Assembly: GCF_016107705.1 (NCBI RefSeq)
Contig: NZ_JAEHGC010000009.1
Span: forward strand, 158,959 to 222,958
DNA: 64,000 nt
From: Neobacillus cucumis
GTDB taxonomy: Bacteria; Bacillota; Bacilli; Bacillales_B; DSM-18226
Direction of reading: 5' to 3'
Below the pieces are notes generated by a model. That model saw nothing but the letters and a program-made list of their open reading frames with translations, ran no database searches and was not told where the DNA came from. Of this stretch, positions 32,885-42,324 are shown one piece after another; the stretch's first letter is position 1, and the number at the start of each line of letters is the position of its first letter. The translations under genes were made by a program, and so were the position numbers.

Positions 32885-34381
32885 TTATGCCTCTTTTTTT
32901 AATTTGAGAGACGGCTCGTTCTTTCCAAATAACTCTTCTGTGATTGGATTGGTCTTGTTTTTGATGTTACTAACAAACATAGGATTAAAGATGACCGTTA
33001 CGATGATATTCGCTAATAATCCCCAGAAACCTTCGTAAATACCGAAGGACTTTCCTGTCGCATAAACGGTGAACGTGACAATTAATCCGACAAGCAAGCC
33101 CAAAATCGTGGCTTCTTTTGTTTGGTTCTTCCAGTAAAGGCTAAACACAATCGCCGGGAAGATTTGAACCATTCCGGATACACCTAATAACTGAAGTGAC
33201 ACAAGTGCTGAAGGGAAGACCATTCCAAAAATTAACGCCAGACCAATGACGACAAATACCATCGAACGAGTGACCATCGTTAATTTAGCAGGTGTTACGT
33301 TCGGATTAATGAAATCCCGATAAATGTTATTGGCAAATAGGTTTGAAGCACCGATCGCCATAATCGAACACGGAATCAGAGATGCCAGTGCAATCGTTGC
33401 ATAGGCTAAACCTTGAACCGTCCCGCCATAGGAAACTTGAATTAAGTTTAACAGGGCAAACCGAGGATTCGTACCCTGCGGCAATACATGATAGGCAACA
33501 AAACCTAAGAAAATCAGCAGAATTAACACAATATTATACAGCGGTAAAAAGATTGCATTCTTCCTTAGTGCATCTGCACTTTTCGCTGTAAAGACGCCAG
33601 TAGCTGCATGTGCCCACATGAATAATGCTAAGCCAGAAATGAGTGAAGCGGTTAGAAACCATGGAATCCCTTTTGGCCCGGAAGTAGGGATGGTAAGTAA
33701 CTGCGGTGAATCCGAAGATACCTTGTGAATCATTGAACCCCAACTGCCAAAATGTAAGATTGGTAGATTGACAACCAAGAATAACATAATCACCCAAACC
33801 ATAATGTCCTTTATCACAGCGGTATAGGTAGGTCCTTTAATCCCGCTAAAGAAGGTGTATAATGCAACTAATAGAAACGAGAAAACTACCACGACTTTGA
33901 CATTGATAAAGCCTGTCCCAGCTACGGTTAATGTATCCTGAATCCCGGCTAACTGTAAATCAATGTACGGGATCAGCATTAATACCCCAACGGCTGCAAT
34001 TAACAAAGATAAAAATTTACTATCAAATCTTACTTTTGCATAGTCAGCCAGTGTAGTTAACTTATGGCTTTTCGAAAATTTCCAGAGCTTCGGTAAAAAG
34101 AAATAAGAAATAAAGTAGGCAATGATGGTATAGGGAATTGCAAAGAATGCCAAACTTCCACCTGTATAGGCTGTACTAGTTAATCCTAAAAAAGTATAGG
34201 CCGTATAAAGATCCGCCCCTACTAAAAACCAAACAAGTAATGTCCCGAATCTCCGGCCGCCGACAGACCATTCTTCAACAGAGCTTCTATTTGATTTGTC
34301 ACGCCCTGATAAAAATCCAATCAAAACAACGACTAAAACGATCGCTGCTGTAATGACCAAAGCAGTTAAATTTCCCTTCAT
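32885..34381 (-). CDS. Sodium:solute symporter (SSS family, YhjB-like)
   Basis: A 498-residue membrane protein with about thirteen segments of the SSS family. Family features are the opening SVEEWSVGGRRFGTLLVWFL, TFFSGIKGPTYTAVIKDIMV (the sodium-site helix with its Gly/Tyr-rich start) and GVSGMVQIFPAIVFSLYW. The length and the small DUF3311 partner match B. subtilis YhjB/YhjC and the MctP-type monocarboxylate transporters. It probably imports an organic acid with Na+; the substrate is not readable from the sequence. It starts at ATG 34381 behind AAAGGAG and overlaps the DUF3311 gene by 4 nt, so the two are coupled. Confidence 0.88.
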   Translation of the reverse strand: MKGNLTALVITAAIVLVVVLIGFLSGRDKSNRSSVEEWSVGGRRFGTLLVWFLVGADLYTAYTFLGLTSTAYTGGSLAFFAIPYTIIAYFISYFFLPKLWKFSKSHKLTTLADYAKVRFDSKFLSLLIAAVGVLMLIPYIDLQLAGIQDTLTVAGTGFINVKVVVVFSFLLVALYTFFSGIKGPTYTAVIKDIMVWVIMLFLVVNLPILHFGSWGSMIHKVSSDSPQLLTIPTSGPKGIPWFLTASLISGLALFMWAHAATGVFTAKSADALRKNAIFLPLYNIVLILLIFLGFVAYHVLPQGTNPRFALLNLIQVSYGGTVQGLAYATIALASLIPCSIMAIGASNLFANNIYRDFINPNVTPAKLTMVTRSMVFVVIGLALIFGMVFPSALVSLQLLGVSGMVQIFPAIVFSLYWKNQTKEATILGLLVGLIVTFTVYATGKSFGIYEGFWGLLANIIVTVIFNPMFVSNIKNKTNPITEELFGKNEPSLKLKKEA

Positions 34382-34584
34382 GATTCAGTACTCCTTTCTG
34401 ATTTTTGTAGGCGAAAAATCACATAGGTGCATAAAGGAGTAATAAGCATCCCCAAAAAGAGCCAAAATGCAAGAAATGGTAATCCAAAAATAATCGGTTG
34501 GATCCGATTAACAAATGGGATCGCCACAATCATAAAAACAATAGGCACCAAGGATAGGATCGCAATGATTGTCTTTTTGCCCAT
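34378..34584 (-). CDS. DUF3311 small membrane subunit (YhjC-like)
   Basis: A 68-residue protein with two membrane helices (IIAILSLVPIVFMIVAIPFV and FGLPFLAFWLFLGMLITPLC) and a short basic C-terminus. DUF3311 proteins are encoded next to SSS symporters and are thought to be small partner subunits. ATG 34584 was taken because a GGGGG ribosome site precedes it; the in-frame ATG at 34638 lacks one and adds a non-conserved tail. It comes first in a two-gene operon with the symporter. Confidence 0.8.
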   Translation of the reverse strand: MGKKTIIAILSLVPIVFMIVAIPFVNRIQPIIFGLPFLAFWLFLGMLITPLCTYVIFRLQKSERSTES

Positions 34585-34949
34585 TTTAAAAAACCCCCTA
34601 ATATTTAAATATTTCATCAATTCAAAAATTGACCTCAATAATAGTATCAGTAATTTCCGACTAAGACAAGCGGATTACACGAAAATGTCAAAAAATATTC
34701 TATTTTAAAATAATAATAGGGTTGGTAAGCGCATACATTCATTTTGGGTAATTGTGTGAATTTTCTAGCAGAGACAGTAAACGGGGAGAAAAGTTGTACT
34801 TTTGGGTTATTTTAAGTATAAGCAGGGCTTTATTTGTATATAACAATGAAATGTGAAATATAATGGCTATCTCTATTCCTTCAATTCATGTAAAATAAGA
34901 TGATGGACAAAGGTTTTTAAATGACGAAACAAAGCATGGAGGATTAAAG
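34585..34949. other. 365-bp divergent intergenic region
   Basis: This is the divergent upstream region of the DUF3311/symporter operon and the PRPP-synthase paralogue. A weak promoter for the latter may be TTGTAT (34834-34839) and TATAAT (34859-34864) with a 19-nt spacer. No gene, riboswitch or repeat was recognised. Confidence 0.45.
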
Positions 34950-35900
34950 GTGACGTATCAACTGCATAAGAAATTTAAAATGTTTTCATTAAATTCAAAT
35001 CCTAAGCTGGCAAATGAAGTGGCGGATCTTTTGGGCTGCGAACTGGGGAAAAACTCCACTACTCGATTTAGTGATGGTGAAATTCAAATACATGTACAAG
35101 AGAGTGTCCGTGGTGGTTATGTATATTTAGTCCAATCTACATCACAGCCAAACAATGAACATATTATGGAGCTCCTCATTATGATTGATGCCATGAAGAG
35201 AGCTTCTGCAAAAAGAATTAATGTGGTCATGCCTTATTACAGTTATGCCCGTCAAGACCGCAAAGCCCGTTCGCGGGAACCGATTACGGCGAAGCTGATT
35301 GCGAATCTTTTACAAAAAGCTGGAGCTACACGGTTGCTTACCATTGACTTCCATTCTCCACAGGAACAGGGCTTCTTTGACATTCCCGTGGATCACTTGA
35401 CAGGTATTCCGATTCTTGCCGAGTATTTTATGAAAAAACAATTAGAAGATGTTGTCGTGGTTGCTCCGCATAATGGAGTAGTGGTGAAAGCGAGAAAACT
35501 AGCCAGCCCATTGAACGCGCCGATTGCCTTAATTGACCGCAGGAATCCTGAATCCAATGTGTCTGAAGTCTTGAACATTATTGGGAATGTGGAAGGGAAA
35601 AATGCGATTATTATTGACGGTTTAGTCGACACGGCATCGAACATTACGTTATCAGCGAATGCATTGATCGAGGCGGGAGCCAAGGCGGTTTATGCCTGCT
35701 GCACGCATCCGGTTCTCTCAGGTCCGGCTATTAGCAGAATTGAAGCCTCACCGATTAAAGAATTAGTTGTCACGAACACCATTGATCTGCCAAAAGAAAA
35801 GCAAATCGATAAAATTACGGTTTTATCCGTTGCTCCATTGCTTGCAGAAGCAATTGATCGGATCCACAACGAAAAAGCAGTTAGTCCGTTATTTGAATAA
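34950..35900 (+). CDS. Divergent ribose-phosphate pyrophosphokinase (Prs) paralogue
   Basis: A 316-residue protein aligning with Prs over its full length: [56 protein letters not shown] and [13 protein letters not shown] are all kept. Prs makes PRPP from ribose-5-phosphate and ATP. Several active-site segments differ from the usual sequence: DKRRPRPN reads DRRNPESN, so the catalytic Lys197 and Arg199 of B. subtilis Prs become Arg and Asn; the PRPP loop DDIIDTAGT reads DGLVDTASN; and SPDHGG reads APHNGV. The fold is intact but normal catalysis is doubtful. It resembles a regulatory or specialised paralogue. It starts at GTG 34950 behind GGAGG and is transcribed alone. Confidence 0.8.
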   Translation: MTYQLHKKFKMFSLNSNPKLANEVADLLGCELGKNSTTRFSDGEIQIHVQESVRGGYVYLVQSTSQPNNEHIMELLIMIDAMKRASAKRINVVMPYYSYARQDRKARSREPITAKLIANLLQKAGATRLLTIDFHSPQEQGFFDIPVDHLTGIPILAEYFMKKQLEDVVVVAPHNGVVVKARKLASPLNAPIALIDRRNPESNVSEVLNIIGNVEGKNAIIIDGLVDTASNITLSANALIEAGAKAVYACCTHPVLSGPAISRIEASPIKELVVTNTIDLPKEKQIDKITVLSVAPLLAEAIDRIHNEKAVSPLFE

Positions 35901-35903
35901 GTT

Positions 35904-35940
35904 AAAAAGGTATCCTGAAATTAAATCGGGATGCCTTTTT
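35904..35940 (+). terminator. Terminator after the Prs paralogue
   Basis: AAAAAGGTATCC (35904-35915) and GGGATGCCTTTTT (35928-35940) pair with one G-U, ending in a T-run. Confidence 0.8.
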
Positions 35941-35975
35941 ATTTTAAACAATAAAGCGATGGGACGCTTAAATAG

Positions 35976-36004
35976 TTGGAAAATTCACTTAAATAGAGTA
36001 TAAT
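35976..36004 (+). promoter_or_regulatory. trpB: Sigma-A promoter of trpB
   Basis: TTGGAA (35976-35981), 17 nt and TATAAT (35999-36004) form a promoter about 30 bp before the trpB start, leaving a leader of only ~20 nt. Confidence 0.65.
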
Positions 36005-36015
36005 AATTCAAAAAG

Positions 36016-36058
36016 TAGAGAAGGAGACGAGTTGAGTATGACGAGCTTGAGCACAGAG
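36016..36058 (+). promoter_or_regulatory. trpB: Candidate TRAP-binding site across the trpB ribosome site and start
   Basis: (G/U)AG triplets occur at 36016, 36024, 36029, 36034, 36043, 36049 and 36056, with spacers of 2, 2, 6, 3 and 4 nt in the last six. The TRAP protein binds serial (G/U)AG repeats spaced by 2-3 nt. The block covers the AAGGAG ribosome site and the start codon, as in TRAP-controlled genes where binding blocks translation. Spacing is not perfect, so this is a candidate. Confidence 0.45.
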
Positions 36059-37207
36059 AAAAAAGGGTATTTTGGGGAATTCGGAGGAAGTTTTATTCCG
36101 GAGGATCTCCAGGTGGTAATGGATCAGTTAGTAGAACAATTTTTACGCTACAAGGATGATCCTGAATTTCAGGAAGAATTTAAATTTTACCTTAAACAAT
36201 ATATTGGTCGCGAAAACCCGCTTACATATGCTGAAAACCTAACGCGGAAAATTGGTGGTGCGAAAATCTACTTAAAACGGGAAGATTTAAACCATACAGG
36301 TGCCCATAAAATTAACAATGCCATTGGGCAAATTCTGCTTGCGAAACGAATGGGTGTAAAAAGAATCATCGCCGAAACCGGCGCCGGTCAGCACGGGGTT
36401 GCAACTGCAACGGCGTGCGCAATGTTCGACATGGAATGTATTATCTACATGGGCAAGCTTGATACGGAGCGCCAGGCATTAAATGTTTTCCGTATGGAAT
36501 TATTGGGTGCTAAAGTCATTCCTGTTGAGAAAGGACAGGGCCGCCTTAAGGATGCAGTTGATGAAGCTTTAGGGGATTTAGTACAAAACTATAAAAATAC
36601 TTTTTACTTGCTTGGCTCTGCGGTCGGACCACATCCATATCCAACCATGGTTAAGCATTTCCAATCTATCATTAGTGAAGAGTCAAAACGCCAAATCCTT
36701 GAGCAGGAAGGGAAACTGCCAACAGCCGTTATTGCCTGTGCCGGCGGTGGAAGCAATGCCATCGGAGCGTTTGCTCATTATATCGACGAAAAAGATGTGC
36801 GCTTGATTGGTGTAGAACCAAAGGAAGCTCCTACTTTAACAGAAGGAGTACCGGCGGTCATTCATGGTTTCAAATGTCTCACCTTGCTTGATGAGAAAGG
36901 CGAGCCTCAACCAACCTATTCCATAGCGGCAGGTCTGGATTATCCGGGTGTTGGTCCCGAACACAGCCACCTAAAGGTCAGCGGCAGAGCTGAATATGTT
37001 ACTGCGACCGGACAAGAAGCATTGGAGGCCTTCCAGATTTTATCCAAAACAGAAGGGATCATACCGGCTTTAGAAAGCTCTCATGCTGTGGCCCATGCGA
37101 TTAAGTTGGCAAAAGAACTCACAAAAGACGATATTTTGATTGTGAACTTGTCCGGCCGCGGCGATAAGGATGTTGAACAGGTCTTTCATATGTTAAAAAA
37201 TAAATAA
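36032..37207 (+). CDS. trpB: Tryptophan synthase beta chain
   Basis: A 391-residue PLP enzyme that joins indole and serine to make tryptophan. Signatures are [15 protein letters not shown] at the start, [20 protein letters not shown] with the PLP lysine (HKIN), [17 protein letters not shown], the phosphate loop [22 protein letters not shown] and LSGRGDKD. Length and motifs fit TrpB1. No trpA or other trp genes are adjacent, so it works with a TrpA from elsewhere or alone on indole. The start is either TTG 36032 or ATG 36038 ([10 protein letters not shown]); both follow AAGGAGA. A TRAP-like triplet block overlaps this start region. It is followed by a strong terminator. Confidence 0.93.
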   Translation: MSMTSLSTEKKGYFGEFGGSFIPEDLQVVMDQLVEQFLRYKDDPEFQEEFKFYLKQYIGRENPLTYAENLTRKIGGAKIYLKREDLNHTGAHKINNAIGQILLAKRMGVKRIIAETGAGQHGVATATACAMFDMECIIYMGKLDTERQALNVFRMELLGAKVIPVEKGQGRLKDAVDEALGDLVQNYKNTFYLLGSAVGPHPYPTMVKHFQSIISEESKRQILEQEGKLPTAVIACAGGGSNAIGAFAHYIDEKDVRLIGVEPKEAPTLTEGVPAVIHGFKCLTLLDEKGEPQPTYSIAAGLDYPGVGPEHSHLKVSGRAEYVTATGQEALEAFQILSKTEGIIPALESSHAVAHAIKLAKELTKDDILIVNLSGRGDKDVEQVFHMLKNK

Positions 37208-37220
37208 AATGCAAAGAGGG

Positions 37221-37245
37221 AAAATCCCCAGAGTGGGGATTTTTC
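37221..37245 (+). terminator. Terminator after trpB
   Basis: AAAATCCCCA (37221-37230) and TGGGGATTTT (37234-37243) form a perfect stem with T-run. Confidence 0.9.
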
Positions 37246-37315
37246 TTTGTATGTTTTTGTTTTAGTGGTTCAATTTTAAAATTTTTTATGAATTTGCTTG
37301 TAGAAAGCAACTAGT

Positions 37316-37344
37316 TTGACAAAATCCTATTAACCCAATATAGT
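37316..37344 (+). promoter_or_regulatory. Sigma-A promoter of the DHA2 transporter gene
   Basis: TTGACA (37316-37321), 17 nt and TATAGT (37339-37344) lie 77 bp before the transporter start; this is one of the best vegetative promoters in the window. Confidence 0.7.
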
Positions 37345-37420
37345 AGTAAAGTTCATTTGTGTTTGGGTAACCTAACAGGGACTAGTTTTCCTATAATAAA
37401 ATCAAGGGGGGAATATTTAC

Positions 37421-38929
37421 TTGGACACCACAAAATCTTCGAAATCATCGCTTCGGACCACACCCATTTTTGCTGTTTTGATTGCTGGTGCGTTTGTTGC
37501 TTTTTTAAATCAAACAGTCATTAATGTCGCATTGCCGCAAATTATGAATTCCTTTCAAATTTCAGCTGCTACTGCAAACTGGCTAAGTACCATATTCATG
37601 TTAACAAACGGAATTGTAATCCCGATCACTGCATTTTTAATGCAAAGATTTACAACCAGGCAATTATTTTTATTTTCAATGGGTATTTTTTCAGTTGGAA
37701 CCTTTATCTGTGCAATTGCACCAGCTTTTTCCGTTATATTAGTTGGCCGTGTTGTTCAGGCAATAGGTGCCGGAATTCTTTTTCCACTCATTACAAATGT
37801 TATTTTTACCATCTTTCCTTTGGAACGTCGTGGATTTGCCATGGGAATCTTTGGAGTTGCGTTGAACTTTGCTCCAGCGATCGGTCCAACATGGGCGGGA
37901 TGGATTATTGAAACGTATTCATGGCATGTGATGTTTTATATCATTGCCCCAATTGCACTGATTGACTTTTTTATTGCGATTTTTCTTGTAAAAAATGTCA
38001 CAGAAACAAGCCGTCCAAAACTCGATGTACTGGGAGTTATTTTATCGACAATTGGATTTGGCGGTATTCTTTATGGATTCACTACAGGAGGTACAAAAGG
38101 GTGGACTGATCCTGAGGTGATTGCCTTGTTTATTATTGGGGGAATCAGTTTAATCCTGTTTGTATGGCGTCAGCTGACAGTAGGTCATCCAATTTTAGAA
38201 TTCAGGATTTTTAAGTATAAGATGTTTACATTAACGACGATTATTAACGTGATTGTAACAATGGCCATGTTCTCAGGAATGATTCTAATGCCGATTTATA
38301 TGCAAAATATTCATGGCTTCAGCCCGCTTGAAGCTGGTTTCGCACTCCTCCCGGGCGGCGTGGTAATGGGGATTATGTCGCCCATCACAGGAAAACTTTT
38401 TGATAAATACGGGGCAAAATGGTTAGCGATTATCGGTTTAGCGATCACGATCTTTACCACCTATGCATTGACAAGACTTCATACAGATACACCGTTCTCT
38501 TATGTAATTTCGGTGTATACCATCAGGATGTTTGGAATTTCGCTCTTGATGATGCCGATTTTTACAGCTGGTTTGAATGATTTAGGGCTTAGTTTAAATA
38601 AATATGGCACGGCAATGGTGAATACATTAAGAATGGTTGCGGGGGCTGTCGGAATGGCCTTTTTCGTTTCCATTATGACGAATAATGGGAAAAGCCATGT
38701 GGAGACGATTATGAGTCAAAATCAAATTTCACCAACTGATAAAATTCATATGGCACTGGCGATCAAACAGGGCACGGTAATGGGAATTGACGATGCCTTT
38801 ATGATTGCAACCTATTTAACGATTGCAGCCTTTATTTTGGCCTTCTTTATTAAAACAAGAAAACCCGGCAGAGAGGAAGAAGCTCCCAATAGAAGCAAAG
38901 TCTTAAAAAAGGTACCACAAGCACAATAA
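37421..38929 (+). CDS. DHA2-family (14-helix) MFS drug:H+ antiporter
   Basis: A 502-residue transporter with about fourteen helices of the EmrB/QacA/LmrB type. Motifs are FLNQTVINVALPQIMNSFQI (motif D1 of DHA2), LSTIFMLTNGIVIPITAFLM, GRVVQAIGAGILFPL and GVALNFAPAIGPTWAGWII (motif C, antiporter). These export hydrophobic drugs, cations or other toxic compounds in exchange for protons. It starts at TTG 37421 behind AAGGGGGG. It is a single gene with its own promoter and terminator; no TetR or MarR regulator lies next to it. Substrate unknown. Confidence 0.9.
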   Translation: MDTTKSSKSSLRTTPIFAVLIAGAFVAFLNQTVINVALPQIMNSFQISAATANWLSTIFMLTNGIVIPITAFLMQRFTTRQLFLFSMGIFSVGTFICAIAPAFSVILVGRVVQAIGAGILFPLITNVIFTIFPLERRGFAMGIFGVALNFAPAIGPTWAGWIIETYSWHVMFYIIAPIALIDFFIAIFLVKNVTETSRPKLDVLGVILSTIGFGGILYGFTTGGTKGWTDPEVIALFIIGGISLILFVWRQLTVGHPILEFRIFKYKMFTLTTIINVIVTMAMFSGMILMPIYMQNIHGFSPLEAGFALLPGGVVMGIMSPITGKLFDKYGAKWLAIIGLAITIFTTYALTRLHTDTPFSYVISVYTIRMFGISLLMMPIFTAGLNDLGLSLNKYGTAMVNTLRMVAGAVGMAFFVSIMTNNGKSHVETIMSQNQISPTDKIHMALAIKQGTVMGIDDAFMIATYLTIAAFILAFFIKTRKPGREEEAPNRSKVLKKVPQAQ

Positions 38930-38941
38930 TGGATTGAAACG

Positions 38942-38972
38942 AAAAAAGCTTGCATCCATTGCAAGCTTTTTT
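38942..38972. terminator. Bidirectional terminator
   Basis: AAAAAAGCTTGCA and TGCAAGCTTTTTT pair perfectly around TCCAT between the convergent transporter and acyltransferase genes. Confidence 0.9.
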
Positions 38973-38973
38973 A

Positions 38974-39999
38974 TTACTTACCATAAAGTTGTCGGGTTTT
39001 AGTATATTGAATAAAGTTGTAAGTTATGTACGACATTGAAAAAACAAGAAAAGCATCAATTAGGTTTAATGTTAGATCATGGGTCATATTTTCAATGCCG
39101 AATTTGTGAAATATAAAGTCGTCGATATCAATAAATAAAACATGAATCGTATAAATTCCTAGAGCGTTGCCGCCTATTTTTGTGATCAACATTCCCTTTC
39201 CAACTTGCTGGTTTTTGATTGTAAACAAAAACAAAAAAACGGTTAATAGGATCGTGGAGAAAAAATACTCGCCATGCTTGGCAGATAACACCTTTTCGAG
39301 CCAATATCCTTCAGAAAGCTGAAGGGCAAAGAATAGAAAAAAGAAAAAAAGATAGGTTTTAATTTCTACTTTTTTAGACTGTTGGAAAGGGGAAGCAGAA
39401 GCAAACCAAAATCCGATGGTTGTATAAAATAGACCAATAAATAGTGCATCCCGGGTGCTGTCGATAGGAATTTCTAAAAATTGCGAGTATCCTTGACCAA
39501 AAAGACCCACTATATTTAAACAAAGACTAAGGATTAATAAAATCCTAATTTTTTTTAGCCTGTAGAATAGATATAATAGAGCAATGCTCCAAGCAAGAGA
39601 GATGACAAACCACAATTGATATCCGCTTGTTCCTTCGCCATAGTATAGGAGATTTAGAGGAGTTAAGTTCTCGATATATTTTTCTAATTCGTGACTATGG
39701 TTTCCTTTGTCTATATAAATTTGAAAAATATCATATAAAATATAAAAAAGTAACCAGCTAAAATAAATCTTTAAGATTTTTATTATATATTTTTTGAAAT
39801 ATTTGGCTGATTTAGGATTATTGATCACTTTAAGTCCAAACAAATATCCTGAAGCAGCAAAGAAAAATGGTACAGCAAACCTGGAAAAGTTATCTAGAAT
39901 GAAGTATCCGAGCTCATGGTCACTTGGGAATGTATGAATGACTACGACGGCTGCTATTGCAAAAAATTTAATAAAGTCGATTGCATAATTTCGTTCCAT
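38974..39999 (-). CDS. Acyltransferase family 3 membrane protein
   Basis: A 341-residue membrane protein with about ten helices. It begins with the family-3 pattern YAIDFIKFFAIAAVVVIHTF, containing the His of the catalytic motif, followed by RFAVPFFFAASGYLFG, the usual second motif. Such enzymes O-acetylate or otherwise acylate cell-surface sugars. No polysaccharide cluster is adjacent, so the target is unknown. It starts at ATG 39999 behind GAGGGGCAGG. It is transcribed convergently with the drug transporter and ends in a shared terminator. Confidence 0.8.
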   Translation of the reverse strand: MERNYAIDFIKFFAIAAVVVIHTFPSDHELGYFILDNFSRFAVPFFFAASGYLFGLKVINNPKSAKYFKKYIIKILKIYFSWLLFYILYDIFQIYIDKGNHSHELEKYIENLTPLNLLYYGEGTSGYQLWFVISLAWSIALLYLFYRLKKIRILLILSLCLNIVGLFGQGYSQFLEIPIDSTRDALFIGLFYTTIGFWFASASPFQQSKKVEIKTYLFFFFLFFALQLSEGYWLEKVLSAKHGEYFFSTILLTVFLFLFTIKNQQVGKGMLITKIGGNALGIYTIHVLFIDIDDFIFHKFGIENMTHDLTLNLIDAFLVFSMSYITYNFIQYTKTRQLYGK

Positions 40000-40216
40000 T
40001 GTCCTGCCCCTCTGTTTGTTCTAAGAAGTAGTCCTTATATGATGTCCCATACAGTATGGATTATGTTATCGTTATGGTGATGTGAGCCGAAATTAGTGAA
40101 TTTATAACTTTAAAGTGATAAAGTCGTATTTGAACAAGGAGTAGATTAAATATAAAACTTCTTATTGGTAGAAAAAGCTTGGGCTGGTTTCAAAGGAATA
40201 AAGGGGAGGATAAATA

Positions 40217-41128
40217 ATGAGAAGATTTTCACCAAAAACATTTGCTGCGATTGCAGGTTTAGTTTTGATTTGGGGCTTTAGCTGGCCTCTCTATAAAGTA
40301 GCATTATCTTATACCCCGCCAATATTATTCGCAGGGATGCGCCCATTAATCGGAGGAATAGTATTATCCACCTTATTGATTCCGCAATGGAAAAAAATAA
40401 AGTGGCGTGAAAACTGGAGAATTTATTGTATTTCTGCCCTTTTAAATACGTTTCTCTTTTTTGGCTTACAAACGATTGGCTTGAATTTTTTGCCGGGAGG
40501 ACTGTTCTCCGTGCTTGTCTATTTCCAGCCGGTTTTAATTGGACTGCTTGGCTGGCTGTGGTTAGGAGAGAGAATGTCCATTATTAAAATTACAGGGCTG
40601 ATTGTCGGATTTTTAGGTGTTGCTGCAGTTAGTTCGGAAGGCTTTACAGGACATGTATCGATCTTAGGGATTGTTTTAGCTTTAGCGACAGCGATTTTTT
40701 GGGCGATTGGTGTTATTTATGTGAAAAAATTAAGCCATAAGGTAGACTCTTTGTGGATGGTGGGCTTGCAGTCCCTAATCGGAGGAATGGTGCTTACGGG
40801 GATTGGGGTTGTTACGGAAGATTGGTCAAGTATCGTTTGGAATGGGAAATACTTGTTCGGTTTATCGTACGGATCCATTTTAGGGGTAGCAGCAGCCTAT
40901 ATCCTTTATTTTAAATTAGTCAATTCGGGTGAGGCAACAAAGGTGGCATCTTTCACTTTTCTTGTCCCGCTTATCGCTGTCTTAGTTGGGACCTTATTTT
41001 TGGGAGAAAAATTCACTTATTCCCTTTTGGTGGGATTAATTCTTATTGTGATTAGTATTTATTTTGTAAACCATTCTGGAAAAAAACAAGAACTCAAGAC
41101 GAAGGAGCCAATCACTTTCGATGCTTGA
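40217..41128 (+). CDS. DMT-superfamily transporter (EamA)
   Basis: A 303-residue protein with ten helices in two EamA repeats (~8-140 and ~150-290). Landmarks are LVLIWGFSWPLYKVAL at the start, LVYFQPVLIGLLGWLWLGER closing the first repeat and VPLIAVLVGTLFLGEKF in the second. EamA proteins export amino acids or other metabolites; the substrate cannot be told. The C-terminus is polar (KKQELKTKEP). ATG 40217 follows AAGGGGAGG. It is a single gene. Confidence 0.88.
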   Translation: MRRFSPKTFAAIAGLVLIWGFSWPLYKVALSYTPPILFAGMRPLIGGIVLSTLLIPQWKKIKWRENWRIYCISALLNTFLFFGLQTIGLNFLPGGLFSVLVYFQPVLIGLLGWLWLGERMSIIKITGLIVGFLGVAAVSSEGFTGHVSILGIVLALATAIFWAIGVIYVKKLSHKVDSLWMVGLQSLIGGMVLTGIGVVTEDWSSIVWNGKYLFGLSYGSILGVAAAYILYFKLVNSGEATKVASFTFLVPLIAVLVGTLFLGEKFTYSLLVGLILIVISIYFVNHSGKKQELKTKEPITFDA

Positions 41129-41253
41129 GATGGAATAAGCGACCCAATCTTCTTTTGTATCAAGATTACGGTTATAAATAACCCGAATAGGTATTCCTTA
41201 GTTGAATTACTATTTAATGGTCATACTATTGAAAAATAGTAAGGAGGGTCACA

Positions 41254-41571
41254 ATGCCACGAAAAGCTGCCCAAAATACCGAAACACCTGAAGAGGAAAC
41301 CATTGTTACTTTTCCAACTCAAGATGAAGATGAAACAGAAAAACTTTCCCGAATGTTAGCTGCTGTCATGGAATATCTGACTGATGATGATTTGGAAGAA
41401 ATGGATATTGAATACCTATTGGACAGCACAGAGGGTCTTCGCGACTGGTGGGATCAATATCGAGAAAGTAACAAAAAAGTTATAGAGGATGAGATAAAAA
41501 AATCCCTCGGCGAGCTGTCCTTAAAAGACCTTGAGAAGATTCGGGAACAAATCAAAGAAATTAAGGAATAA
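41254..41571 (+). CDS. Acidic helical protein of unknown function, 105 residues
   Basis: A soluble, strongly acidic protein: an unstructured N-terminus (NTETPEEETIVTFPT), then helices with LTDDDLEEMDIEYLLDSTEG and a C-terminal coiled-coil-like helix (LSLKDLEKIREQIKEIKE). It has no signal peptide, membrane segment or catalytic pattern. The strong AAGGAGGGT site before ATG 41254 and the following terminator support a real gene. Similar short acidic proteins occur in Bacillaceae without known role. Confidence 0.7.
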   Translation: MPRKAAQNTETPEEETIVTFPTQDEDETEKLSRMLAAVMEYLTDDDLEEMDIEYLLDSTEGLRDWWDQYRESNKKVIEDEIKKSLGELSLKDLEKIREQIKEIKE

Positions 41572-41627
41572 TCAGGTCGTTTCATCACCTCTCTTCTCCC
41601 AATTTTGTTAACTCTTTTCCTACTGTT

Positions 41628-41662
41628 GCGATTCTTCCAATACGAAGGATCGCTTTTCTTTT
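41628..41662 (+). terminator. Terminator after the acidic protein gene
   Basis: GCGATTCTTC (41628-41637) and GAAGGATCGC (41644-41653) pair with one G-U, then TTTTCTTTT. Confidence 0.7.
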
Positions 41663-41841
41663 AATAAAAACATATTTTCATCGTTACTTCGTATGTGACA
41701 TGCGCCCAATTCATACATTTATTTAAGAGGCAGCGGCGATTCATTCGTTATAAAAAGGGTCACACTAAAACACCATTACACTAACGCGTTACACCTAAAA
41801 AATGTGGAAAAATACATGTATTATAAAAGGAGGGGCTGTTT

Positions 41842-42315
41842 ATGAAATTTACCATCCAGTATATCCCATTAAACAAAATCAAACCGGATTTATCATTGAA
41901 AATTACGGAGCACATAAAGAAACTTCAAAGATTAATGTGGGACTGCATGTATGTTTTAGTTGTCAAAAAAAGCCGGAAAGATGGATCCTACATTATTGTT
42001 AGCGGCCAAGAACGATTCGAATCTCTAAAAAAACACACTAAAAATATTTATGCGCCATGTATTGTTGATAAAACTAGTTCCACTGGAGTAATACCCTGGT
42101 TTTATCGCTTGTGGAACAAACAACCCCTAGATGACTTTCCTTTAATGCCACCCAGTTGGTCAATCTTTCGGTCCTTTTTGAAACAAGAGCCCCGGTTTAA
42201 AAATCTATCCCGATCCGAACAAATAAGAGTGTTGCTCATAGCAGCACGTTATAAGAAAACCGTGATTTATACAATGAAAATGACCGTGGACTCCATTCTA
42301 AAAACTAAAATATAA
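41842..42315 (+). CDS. ParB/sulfiredoxin-fold-like protein, 157 residues
   Basis: The first ~80 residues read like a ParB N-terminal nuclease-like domain: IQYIPLNKIKPDLSLKITEH (IpL..I.P....), a variable helix, then YIIVSGQERFESLKKH (..i..GhrRy.a....). The usual GERR/H motif is replaced by GQERF. The second half (~85-157) is helical and basic and not recognised. It is not a partition gene by context, because no parA is near. ATG 41842 follows AAAAGGAGGGG. A DNA- or nucleotide-related role is inference. Confidence 0.5.
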   Translation: MKFTIQYIPLNKIKPDLSLKITEHIKKLQRLMWDCMYVLVVKKSRKDGSYIIVSGQERFESLKKHTKNIYAPCIVDKTSSTGVIPWFYRLWNKQPLDDFPLMPPSWSIFRSFLKQEPRFKNLSRSEQIRVLLIAARYKKTVIYTMKMTVDSILKTKI

Positions 42316-42324
42316 TCCTAAGTA

